Positions 57,236 to 64,000 of a DNA stretch of 64,000 bases are shown here, piece after piece. This stretch comes from Phragmitibacter flavus (GTDB lineage Bacteria > Verrucomicrobiota > Verrucomicrobiia > Verrucomicrobiales > Verrucomicrobiaceae): positions 62,001 to 126,000 of the forward strand of contig NZ_VAUV01000007.1 of NCBI RefSeq assembly GCF_005780165.1. Reading direction: 5' to 3'. Position 1 is the first letter of the stretch. Each line of letters starts with the position of its first letter. The position numbers were made by a program, and so were the translations under genes. The notes beneath the pieces were generated by a model. The model was not told the origin of the DNA. It saw only the letters and a list, made by a program, of their open reading frames with translations, and made no database searches.

Positions 57236-57269
57236 ACCGCCGTTGCCGATTTGGCGACGGCGGTTTTTT
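57236..57269 (+). terminator. Rho-independent terminator of ftsH
   Basis: Stem ACCGCCGTTGCC (57236-57247) / GGCGACGGCGGT (57253-57264) with one wobble pair, loop 5 bases, followed by six T (57264-57269). It begins 24 bases after the ftsH stop. Confidence 0.93.
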
Positions 57270-57360
57270 GTTGGCTTTGGAAAGGCGCGGCATCTCTTGA
57301 ATCCAGTGTTTCGAAGCCCAACGTTCTGCTTTCGTAATTCGGCGCATAGCGCTGTGGAGT

Positions 57361-57489
57361 GCTGCGGCTTGCCGCAGCTGTTTCAGAACCGGCCTGCCGG
57401 TTCGTGTTTGATGGTCCCGACCGCGGCGCAGCAGGCTGCACCCACCTACAGCGGCGGCAGGCCGCAGCAGTCCACGACGACTGCGTCGT
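57361..57489. repeat. Array of five short GC-rich hairpins
   Basis: Five near-consecutive perfect palindromes: GCTGCGGC-TT-GCCGCAGC (57361-57378), AACCGGC-CT-GCCGGTT (57387-57402), GCAGC-AG-GCTGC (57428-57439), GCGGC-AG-GCCGC (57454-57465), and ACGACG-ACTG-CGTCGT (57474-57489). Four share a two-base loop (TT, CT, AG, AG). The 357-base gap between ftsH and the DUF1552 gene holds this array and the ftsH terminator and no gene. It resembles a mosaic intergenic palindromic element. Confidence 0.6.
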
Positions 57490-57569
57490 AGGCCGGGCCA
57501 GGACGCGCTTGTCTTCTGCTGAGCAATGTGATTGGAAATATCGTTGGGTTGGGTTACGTAGATAAGACA

Positions 57570-58973
57570 ATGGCCAATCTTCTCTTCCGACGTGATCCGA
57601 TGTCCCGGCGTTCTGTGCTTCGGGGCATGGGAGCGACGATTGCTTTGCCGTTTTTGAATGCGATGGCTCCAACGGCAAGAGCGGCGCAATCCCAGGCGCA
57701 GGCTTTTCCGGTGCGGATGGGGGTGGTGTTTATGCCGAATGGGGTGCATCCACAGAGATGGACACCAGAGGGTGCAGGGCATGATTTTAAGCTGTCACCA
57801 ATTTTGCAGCCTTTGGAGAAACATCGCGGTGACATCAATGTGCTGACGAACCTGGGGCATCACAACTGCCGCGAAGGTGACGGGCATTATGCGAAGACGG
57901 CCAACTGGTTGACGGGAACGCCGATTGCGAAAACGACGGGCAAGGATCTGCGTTGCGGGGTGAGCATGGACCAGTTTTTTGCCCGCGAGATGGGGCATCA
58001 TACGAGATTCCCTTCGCTGGAGATGGGCACGGAGCCGGTGATGACCGGGGTGGATTTTAACGTGAACTATACGATGTTGTATGGTTCGCATATTTCGTGG
58101 AGAACGCCGACGACGCCGTTGCCGCCGGAGATCAATCCGCGATTTGTTTTCGACCGTTTGTTCCGTGAAAACGCGGATCAGCGCAAGGCATCAGCGATGG
58201 AGAACAAGAGTGTCCTTGATTTGGTGTTGTCGGATGCGAAGTCGTTGCGCGGTCGGGTGGGGCAGGAAGATCAACAGCGGTTGGACGAGTATTTGGAGAG
58301 CATTCGCAGTGTCGAGCAACGCATTGAGGCGGACATCGCGCGGGTGGCGAAGGGGGACAATCTTGATCCCTTGGCGCAGGAAGAATTGGCGCGTTTGGAC
58401 AAGCGGATTGCTGCAGCGATGAAAGACAAAAGTGATCCCGGTGGTCGGCTGCGGTTGGATCATACGGAGCATTCGCGACTGATGCTTGATCTGATGACGC
58501 TGGCTTTCTGGAGCGACAGCACGCGGGTGAGCAGCTTCATGTTTGGTTGGGCGGTGAGCAGCAAAAGTTTTACGTTTTTGCCGGGGGTGAATCATAGTCA
58601 CCATGAAAACTCCCATCACGAAAATCATGCGGACAAGCTGGAGCAGTATCAAAAGATCTGCACCTGGCATGTGGAGCAGTTCAGTTATTTGATGGATCGG
58701 ATGAAGTCGATCAAGGAAGGCGAAGGAACCTTGCTGGACAACACGATGTTATTGTTTGGGTCAAGCATGCGGGATGGCAATGCACATGATCCGCGCAACC
58801 TTCCGCTGGTCCTCGCCGGTGGTGGGAACGCGGGGGTGAAAACGGGTCAGCATCTGGTGGCCGAGAAAGACACGCCGATGTGCAATTTGTTCCTCAGCAT
58901 GCTGCAGGGAGCAGGGATGAACGTGAAGGAATTCGGCGACAGCGCCGGGGTGTTGAAGGGTTTGACTGCTTAA
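57570..58973 (+). CDS. DUF1552 domain-containing secreted protein
   Basis: A 467-residue protein of the DUF1552 family. A Tat-type N-terminus (RRDPMSRRSVLRGMGATIALPFLNAM) suggests folded export. Family landmarks are MGVVFMPNGVHPQRWTPEGAG, LQPLEKHRGDINVLTNLGHHNCREGDGHY, GVSMDQFFAREMG, SLEMGTEPVM, EDQQRLDEYLESIRSVEQRIE, and DNTMLLFGSSMRDGNAHDPRNLPLVLAGGGN near the end. Members usually neighbour DUF1592/1588/1587-type cytochrome proteins in Planctomycetota and Verrucomicrobiota; none is adjacent here, so it may be a stand-alone copy. ATG 57570 is chosen over 57528 because it starts the conserved N-terminus. Function is not established. Confidence 0.85.
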   Translation: MANLLFRRDPMSRRSVLRGMGATIALPFLNAMAPTARAAQSQAQAFPVRMGVVFMPNGVHPQRWTPEGAGHDFKLSPILQPLEKHRGDINVLTNLGHHNCREGDGHYAKTANWLTGTPIAKTTGKDLRCGVSMDQFFAREMGHHTRFPSLEMGTEPVMTGVDFNVNYTMLYGSHISWRTPTTPLPPEINPRFVFDRLFRENADQRKASAMENKSVLDLVLSDAKSLRGRVGQEDQQRLDEYLESIRSVEQRIEADIARVAKGDNLDPLAQEELARLDKRIAAAMKDKSDPGGRLRLDHTEHSRLMLDLMTLAFWSDSTRVSSFMFGWAVSSKSFTFLPGVNHSHHENSHHENHADKLEQYQKICTWHVEQFSYLMDRMKSIKEGEGTLLDNTMLLFGSSMRDGNAHDPRNLPLVLAGGGNAGVKTGQHLVAEKDTPMCNLFLSMLQGAGMNVKEFGDSAGVLKGLTA

Positions 58974-58988
58974 GGTCAGCGAGGTGCC

Positions 58989-60293
58989 TTAGAGCATCTC
59001 GCTCAGCGTCTGACTGTTGATGTCGAAGAGGCGTTGGTGGGTGCGAAGGGCGGTGCGGTCGGTGAGGCTGGAGAGCCAGTCGCAAATGAGGCGGGCACGG
59101 GTGCGTTCGTCTTCGGCTTGTTCGATGGGGGCGGCGATGTCGGCAGGGAGGAGTTGCAGTTTGTGTTTGGCCGGACGCTCGATGTAGCGGTCGCGCAGGG
59201 CTTCGAAGAGACGTTCAAGAACGGTGCTGGCTTTGAAGTCGAGTTGGTGGAGCTGGGGGGTGTTGAAGACGAGTTCAACAGCGATGCGTTTGTTGAGTTT
59301 AGCGCGGGTGCGTTCGGTTTCGTCGATGACAAGCTTCCATTGGTGGCGCTGGGTGAAGCGACTGAGATGATTGTTGTCGGGAGCGAGGGTGCAGGCACGA
59401 ATGTGTTGTCCAATGCAACGGCCGAGTCGGGATTCGACGCGTTGGTCACGCATGGCTTTGAGGAGGAAATCGAGGTGATCGCTTTGGATGGTGTTGAGCG
59501 ATTGATTGGCTGCCCAGGCTTCGAGTTTGGGGAGGGTGATGAAGCCGGTTTGAATGGCGTCGGCGAGGTCGTTGATGGAGTAGGCGGTGTCGTCGGCCCA
59601 GTCCATGATCTGGCATTCGATGCTGCGGAATTGGTTGCGGAGTTTGCCGGGTGGCAGGTGATCGGGGAAGGGTTGATCGTGCAGGACGAAGTTGAGGATG
59701 GGGGCTTGTTCGTCGTAGAGGTAATGGTTTTCGGAGTTGGGAGTTTCGTGCTGAAGGGTTTTGTATTTGAGGATGGCATCGAGCAGGGCGCGCGTGGGAT
59801 TCATGCCTGCGCCGCTTTCGGCAAAGAGGGTGTTGGTGAGGAGTCGCAGGGTTTGGGCGTTACCTTCAAAACCTCCGTAAGGTTGCATCAGTCGATGCAG
59901 CGCACGCTCGCCGGTGTGGCCAAAGGGGGGATGGCCGAGGTCGTGGGCGAGGCAGGCGGCTTCGACAAGATCGGAGTCGATGGTGATGTTCGCGTCGCTG
60001 GTTTTGCTGAGCCAGTGGACGATGGAGCGTCCGATTTGGGCGACTTCCAGGCTGTGGGTGAGGCGGGTGCGGTAGAAGTCGTATTCGCCGATGAGGAATG
60101 AATGGAAGACCTGGGTTTTCCCCTGAAGTCGGCGCAGGGCAGGACTATGCAGGATTCGGTCGCGGTCGATTTGAAAAGGGCTGCGGTGCTCGGTGCTGGT
60201 GGAGGTGGATGATTGAAAACGCGGTTCGAAGGTTTCGCTGTCGGAGCGTTGGTAGAAAGGGGGGTGGGCTGGCGCTGGAGAAGTGGATGACAT
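58989..60293 (-). CDS. dgt: Deoxyguanosinetriphosphate triphosphohydrolase (dGTPase)
   Basis: A 434-residue HD-domain hydrolase of the dGTPase family, which removes triphosphate from dGTP. Landmarks are RILHSPALRRLQGKTQVFHSFLIGEYDFYRTRLTHSLEVAQIGRSIV, the HD motif AACLAHDLGHPPFGHTGERAL (His-Asp and further His), and QIMDWADDTAYSINDLADAI with the second metal-site Asp. These are all in family order. The length fits the short bacterial form with the dGTPase fold. It converges with the DUF1552 gene (15 bases between stops) and is divergent from a P-type ATPase gene. Confidence 0.92.
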   Translation of the reverse strand: MSSTSPAPAHPPFYQRSDSETFEPRFQSSTSTSTEHRSPFQIDRDRILHSPALRRLQGKTQVFHSFLIGEYDFYRTRLTHSLEVAQIGRSIVHWLSKTSDANITIDSDLVEAACLAHDLGHPPFGHTGERALHRLMQPYGGFEGNAQTLRLLTNTLFAESGAGMNPTRALLDAILKYKTLQHETPNSENHYLYDEQAPILNFVLHDQPFPDHLPPGKLRNQFRSIECQIMDWADDTAYSINDLADAIQTGFITLPKLEAWAANQSLNTIQSDHLDFLLKAMRDQRVESRLGRCIGQHIRACTLAPDNNHLSRFTQRHQWKLVIDETERTRAKLNKRIAVELVFNTPQLHQLDFKASTVLERLFEALRDRYIERPAKHKLQLLPADIAAPIEQAEDERTRARLICDWLSSLTDRTALRTHQRLFDINSQTLSEML

Positions 60294-60420
60294 GCGGAAA
60301 AGAACTCGTGGCGATGTTTTGAGGGGATGGCAAGGGGGAATCGCGTCGGCAAATGGCGGACGTGCGCGGGAGTCTCAGTATCTTTACATGTGGAAAACGT
60401 GCAATCACTTGTGAACGGTC

Positions 60421-60446
60421 AGGAGGTTCCTATGTTGAAGACATGA
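60421..60446 (+). promoter_or_regulatory. Strong ribosome binding site with a four-codon leader ORF
   Basis: A perfect Shine-Dalgarno AGGAGG at 60421-60426 is followed 5 bases later by ATG (60432) of a tiny frame that encodes Met-Leu-Lys-Thr and stops at 60444-60446. Its TGA overlaps the ATG (60443) of the P-type ATPase gene. AGGAGG itself is 16 bases from 60443, too far for direct use. The layout suggests that ribosomes translate the mini-ORF and re-initiate on the ATPase start. Confidence 0.6.
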
Positions 60447-62716
60447 GTTCCAACACCCGGCATGAGGCATCGCTTGATCCGGCGGTGGACTGGGCCGATG
60501 GGCTGGCGGCGTTTTTGATGGAGCAGCAGGGGGTGGAGGCGGTGTTGTTGGATCGGGATGGGCGCAAAGTGAGTGTGGCGACGCTGGGGAAGGTGGATGA
60601 AGAGGTGTTGAAGGTGCGTCTGGAACGGGTGTTGCGCGAATTGGATGTGCAGTTTGGCGGGAAGCATTTACCGAGTTTCTCACTGCCGAGGTCTGGCGAA
60701 GTGGTGTTTGGGGTGCGCAAGATGCCGGGTGATGGGTTGTTGTTGGAGAAACCGAGTTGTCCGACGGCACCGAGATTGTGGAAGTGGCGGGAGTTTCAAT
60801 GGCCGGAGGCGGAGAAGATTGAGGAGCAGAGTCGTGAAGAGTGGCAGACGCTGGCGATCCAGGCGGGGATTTGCGGGGTGGCGTTGGTGGCGGGATGGTT
60901 GCTACAGAAGACTTTGCCGATGGCGTGGCCTTCAGTGGTTTTGTTTGTGATCTCGCTGGTGGCCGGGGGATGGGATGCGGCGAAGGAAAGTTGGGAGAAG
61001 GTGCGCAAGGGGCAGTTGGACATCCACTTTTTGATGTTGTGTGTGGCCTTGGGGGCGATGTCGATTGGGGCGTGGACGGAGGGGGCGTTGTTGTTGTTCT
61101 TGTTTTCGACGTCAGGGGCGTTGGAGCATTATGCGTTGCATCGGACGCATCGGGAGATCAACGCGCTGACGAAGGCGGCTCCGCGTCAGGCGCGGGTGTT
61201 GCTGGCGAATGGGAGGACGGAGGAGCGGTTGGTATCGGAATTGAAGATTGGGGATCTATTGTCGTTGCGACCGGATGAGTTGTTTGCGGTGGATGGGACA
61301 GTGATGGAGGGCGAGTCGGCGGCGGATGAGTCGAACTTGACGGGCGAATCGGTGCCGGTGGGCAAGGGCAAGGGGGAGCAGGTGTATAGCGGGACATTGA
61401 ACTTGTGGGGTTCGCTGACGGTGCGGGTGGACAAGTTTGCGTCGCAGAGTTCGTTGCAAAAGATCATTGCATTGATCGAGAACGCGCAGCATTTGCGGGC
61501 ACCGAGCGAGCGATTTACGGACCGCTTTGGGACGCGGTATACCTGGCTGGTTTTGGGGCTGACGACGTTGATGTTTTTTGTGTGGTGGTTGGGTTTCAAG
61601 CTGCCTCCGTTTGTGAATGCGGGCGAAGTGAGTAGTGCATTTTACCGGGCGATGACGTTGCTGGTGGTGATGTCTCCCTGTGCACTGGCGTTGAGCATTC
61701 CATCGGCGATTCTGGCGGCAATTGCCTGGGGGGCGAGGCACGGAATTTTGTTCAGGGGTGGCGCGGCGATTGAAAAACTGGCGGAGGTGGATGTGGTCTG
61801 TATGGACAAAACCGGGACGCTGACGGAAGGGGAGTTGCGGGTGACGAAGGTGGAGAGTTTTCCGTCGGGTCGGGAGGTCGAGGTGGGGGAGATCGCGTTT
61901 GCGCTGGACAGTCGTTCGAATCATCCGATTTCAAGGGCGATCGGGGCTTATGGCAAGGCGCAGGATTTGAATTTGCAGGAGGTGGTGGACTTTCAGCGCA
62001 TCACCGGCGCAGGACTACGCGGGGTGGTGGGAGGCAAGGTTTGTTATGTGGGACGGCGGGAGTTGATGGCGAATGGGGATTTTTCGAAGTGGGTGAAGGA
62101 GTTGCCCGAGACGCCGTTGGGGTTCAGTGAGGTGTGGGTGTTGAGTCCGGAGGTGCTGGGCAGGATTTTGTTGTTGGACACGATTCGTGAGGACTCGAAG
62201 CGGGTGCTGCAAGAATTGAAGGCGGAAGGTTTGCGCACAGTGATGCTGACGGGTGACAGGGCGGGCGCGGCGGAGGAGATTGCACGCGAGTTGGGGTTGG
62301 ATGAGGTGCGGGCGGGGTTGCGTCCGGAGGACAAGGTGAAGGCGGTGGAGGAGTTCACCAAACAGGGGCGCAAGGTGGCGATGGTGGGGGATGGGGTGAA
62401 TGACGCGCCGAGTCTGGCGGCGGCTTATGTGAGTGTGGCGATGGGCGCGCGCGGCAGTGATGCGGCGCTGGAGCAGAGCGACGTGGTGTTGATGAAGGAC
62501 GACATCGGCCGGTTGGTGACGGCACGCGATTTGAGCTTGAGGGCGCGTGCGGTGATTCGGCAGAACCTCGCGATTGCGCTCGGGGCGATCGCTATTGCTT
62601 CGGTGGCGTCGCTAGGTGGCTGGTTGCATCTCACGGCAGGGGTGATTGCGCATGAGGGAAGCACGGTGGTGGTGTGCTTGAATAGTTTGCGGTTGTTGTT
62701 GCCGCTCAGGAAGTGA
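60443..62716 (+). CDS. P1B-type heavy-metal ATPase, probable P1B-4 (Co/Fe/Zn-type) subgroup
   Basis: A 757-residue cation-translocating P-type ATPase. The N-terminus looks HMA-like in pattern but has no CxxC metal site. Core motifs: TGES actuator (300-303), MSPCALALS in the transport helix (SPC at 411-413), phosphorylation motif DKTGTLT with Asp455, then the P-domain DRAGAAEEIA and hinge GDGVNDAPSLAAA. The last helix has HEGSTVVVCLNSLRLL with His737. SPC plus HEG-S/T define the P1B-4 subgroup, known for Co, Fe or Zn export. The exact metal is not determined. Its start codon is coupled to a mini-ORF, see 60421-60446. No metal regulator is adjacent. Confidence 0.88.
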   Translation: MSSNTRHEASLDPAVDWADGLAAFLMEQQGVEAVLLDRDGRKVSVATLGKVDEEVLKVRLERVLRELDVQFGGKHLPSFSLPRSGEVVFGVRKMPGDGLLLEKPSCPTAPRLWKWREFQWPEAEKIEEQSREEWQTLAIQAGICGVALVAGWLLQKTLPMAWPSVVLFVISLVAGGWDAAKESWEKVRKGQLDIHFLMLCVALGAMSIGAWTEGALLLFLFSTSGALEHYALHRTHREINALTKAAPRQARVLLANGRTEERLVSELKIGDLLSLRPDELFAVDGTVMEGESAADESNLTGESVPVGKGKGEQVYSGTLNLWGSLTVRVDKFASQSSLQKIIALIENAQHLRAPSERFTDRFGTRYTWLVLGLTTLMFFVWWLGFKLPPFVNAGEVSSAFYRAMTLLVVMSPCALALSIPSAILAAIAWGARHGILFRGGAAIEKLAEVDVVCMDKTGTLTEGELRVTKVESFPSGREVEVGEIAFALDSRSNHPISRAIGAYGKAQDLNLQEVVDFQRITGAGLRGVVGGKVCYVGRRELMANGDFSKWVKELPETPLGFSEVWVLSPEVLGRILLLDTIREDSKRVLQELKAEGLRTVMLTGDRAGAAEEIARELGLDEVRAGLRPEDKVKAVEEFTKQGRKVAMVGDGVNDAPSLAAAYVSVAMGARGSDAALEQSDVVLMKDDIGRLVTARDLSLRARAVIRQNLAIALGAIAIASVASLGGWLHLTAGVIAHEGSTVVVCLNSLRLLLPLRK

Positions 62717-64000
62717 TCAGATCATGGGGCTGAATTCGGGGAGGGGCTTGAGTTTGGTGCGTTTGGCGTGGTAGAGTTGGACGTCGGCCAGATGCAAAAG
62801 ATGTTCGAGGGAGGACTGGACCGGGACGGAGGCGAGTCCGATGGAGGCGGCCACATTTAACGAGACACCGGCATTGGTGGTGAGGTGGCTTTCTTGCAGA
62901 GTGATTCGAAATGACTGGCACTGTTGGGCGGCGAACTGGGAGGAGTTGGAGGAGGAAACGGCGAGGAACTCGTCGCCTCCGATTCGAAATAGTTCCCACT
63001 GATGCTGAAGCTGTTTGCGGGCGAGGCTGGCGATGTGGCGGATGGCATGGTCGCCCGTGACGTGACCGTGGACGTCGTTGATGCGTTTGAGATCGTTGAG
63101 GTCAATGAACATGACCTGGAGCATGGCGTCGGGACTGGGATGCCGCTTTTGCTGGTTCTCGATGAATCGTTCGAGGGCTCGGCGGTTGCCGAGTCCGGTC
63201 AGTCCGTCCTGCATCGAGAGGCGGCGCAGTTCACTTTCGAGACGCAGGGTTTGCAGCATCGCGGCCATGCTTTTTTGGGCAACGAGAAGGCGGACGTTGA
63301 GGTGATCGGGAGTGATGGGTTTGAGGATGAAATCGTCGGCCCCCACATCGAGAATGCGGTTGAGATTGGCGGCACGGGAATCGGTGGTGAAGATGAGCAG
63401 ATGGTGGCGGGAGCGAAGGCCGGTGGCCCGCAGTTGGCGGCAGAATTCGAGGCCTTTCATTTCGCCAAGCATCAGACCAAAGACCACCAGCGAGGGGTTA
63501 CAGGTGCGCAGGTGATCGAGTGCTGCAGAGGCGGTCGAGAAGCGGATGACGTCGAGACTTTGATGTTGGGCAACGAACTCGACGAGCTTCATCGCGACGA
63601 GATCCTCACCGACCAGCACGAGCGGGGAGATGTGGCCCTGGGCAGAGGGAAGGCGGGCGTAGGGGGCGTGGGATGGGGGTTCTGAGGGGTGCGGATGAGA
63701 TTGGGTGGGTTGGGCGCGTTGGTAGATTCGGAGGGTTTGAATCATTCGATCAACGGCGCTGGTGAGGGTCTGAACGGCGAGATCAAGTTGATGCGTCGAT
63801 TGGGATTGAAAGAGGTTTTGAATGAGCCGGCTGGTCTCAAGAATGTGGTCGGATTGATAGACGAGACAGCTGCTGCGCAGGCGGCACATGGAATGGTCGA
63901 CCTGGTGCTGATTGCCCTTCTGGAAGGCGAGGTTGAGGTCGGTTAGGCACTTTACCGACTCGTCGATGACGAGGTCGACCAGCTGGTGGAACAGGTGTCG
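62717..64000 (-). CDS. GGDEF diguanylate cyclase with degenerate receiver and Hpt-like N-terminus (5' partial)
   Basis: At least 427 residues; the frame stays open to the window edge, so the start lies beyond 64000. The N-terminal part, up to about residue 100 of the visible segment, is helical and aligns by eye with an Hpt domain, but the catalytic His position reads Cys (CRLRSS). A receiver follows (LVLVGEDLVAMK ... FILKPI), but its phospho-acceptor is Gly instead of Asp (VVFGLMLGEM). The GGDEF domain is intact: DGLTGLGNRRALERF, FIDLNDLKRINDVHGHVTGD and RIGGDEF. It should make c-di-GMP; the phospho-input domains look dead and may be protein-binding instead. No inhibitory RxxD site was clearly seen. 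Confidence 0.85.
   Translation of the reverse strand, partial: RHLFHQLVDLVIDESVKCLTDLNLAFQKGNQHQVDHSMCRLRSSCLVYQSDHILETSRLIQNLFQSQSTHQLDLAVQTLTSAVDRMIQTLRIYQRAQPTQSHPHPSEPPSHAPYARLPSAQGHISPLVLVGEDLVAMKLVEFVAQHQSLDVIRFSTASAALDHLRTCNPSLVVFGLMLGEMKGLEFCRQLRATGLRSRHHLLIFTTDSRAANLNRILDVGADDFILKPITPDHLNVRLLVAQKSMAAMLQTLRLESELRRLSMQDGLTGLGNRRALERFIENQQKRHPSPDAMLQVMFIDLNDLKRINDVHGHVTGDHAIRHIASLARKQLQHQWELFRIGGDEFLAVSSSNSSQFAAQQCQSFRITLQESHLTTNAGVSLNVAASIGLASVPVQSSLEHLLHLADVQLYHAKRTKLKPLPEFSPMI

Overview
The window is a chromosomal segment of a Verrucomicrobiota bacterium, most likely near Verrucomicrobium/Prosthecobacter. This is inferred from gene content, not from a marker gene. The indicators are DUF1501, DUF1552 and PSCyt1/DUF1549/DUF1553 proteins, PEP-CTERM proteins, a complete Verru_Chthon cassette of prepilin-like genes, over-long PstC and PstA permeases, and a very large Ser/Thr kinase with leucine-rich repeats. 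It is GC-rich, with G-biased coding strands that create many long antisense shadow ORFs. I found no rRNA, tRNA, CRISPR array, transposase or phage gene.

Layout. 1-4.1 kb: the last codons of a probable DUF1553 protein, a DUF1501 protein, then a histidine kinase/NarL-type regulator pair. 4.3-5.2 kb: a PEP-CTERM protein. 5.3-11.7 kb: a probable catabolic unit of GntR/FadR regulator, PSCyt1-DUF1549-DUF1553 protein, DUF1501 protein and HpcH/HpaI aldolase, with two copies of a palindrome just before the regulator gene. 11.8-17.8 kb: a second PEP-CTERM gene followed by the Verru_Chthon cassette D-B-C-A, whose order and features match T2SS minor pseudopilins H-I-J-K. 17.9-24.7 kb (minus strand): pstS-pstC-pstA-pstB-pstB, with a terminator-like hairpin right after pstS. 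25-28.2 kb: FG-GAP, Dabb and YHYH proteins and a BamE-like lipoprotein.

28.3-31.0 kb: moaC, a moaB/mogA gene, yjbQ and an M20 hydrolase in one run. 31.0-34.6 kb: metX plus a DUF3820 gene, divergent from dnaA across an AT-rich, repeat-bearing gap that is a weak oriC candidate. 34.7-41.4 kb (minus strand): leuB, a BamD/YbgF-like repeat protein, lptE, rsmI and glgP. 41.5-43.8 kb: a medium-chain reductase, tatA and a secreted endonuclease/exonuclease/phosphatase-fold protein whose start codon lies inside a terminator-like hairpin. 43.8-50.2 kb (minus strand): a DUF1460 protein, a phytoene-desaturase-like oxidoreductase and a 1248-residue TerB/FHA-like/ABCG fusion.

50.7-64 kb: the giant kinase, ftsH with a strong terminator, a GC-palindrome array, a DUF1552 protein, a dGTPase, a P1B-4-type metal ATPase preceded by a four-codon leader ORF, and a GGDEF protein running off the right edge whose receiver domain lacks the phospho-acceptor aspartate.

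The most interesting leads are the orphan pseudopilin-like cassette next to a PEP-CTERM gene, the GntR-controlled PSCyt1/DUF1501/aldolase unit, the TerB-FHA-ABCG fusion, and the diguanylate cyclase with apparently dead phosphorelay domains. Start codons were often moved downstream from the longest open frame; the reason is given in each entry.
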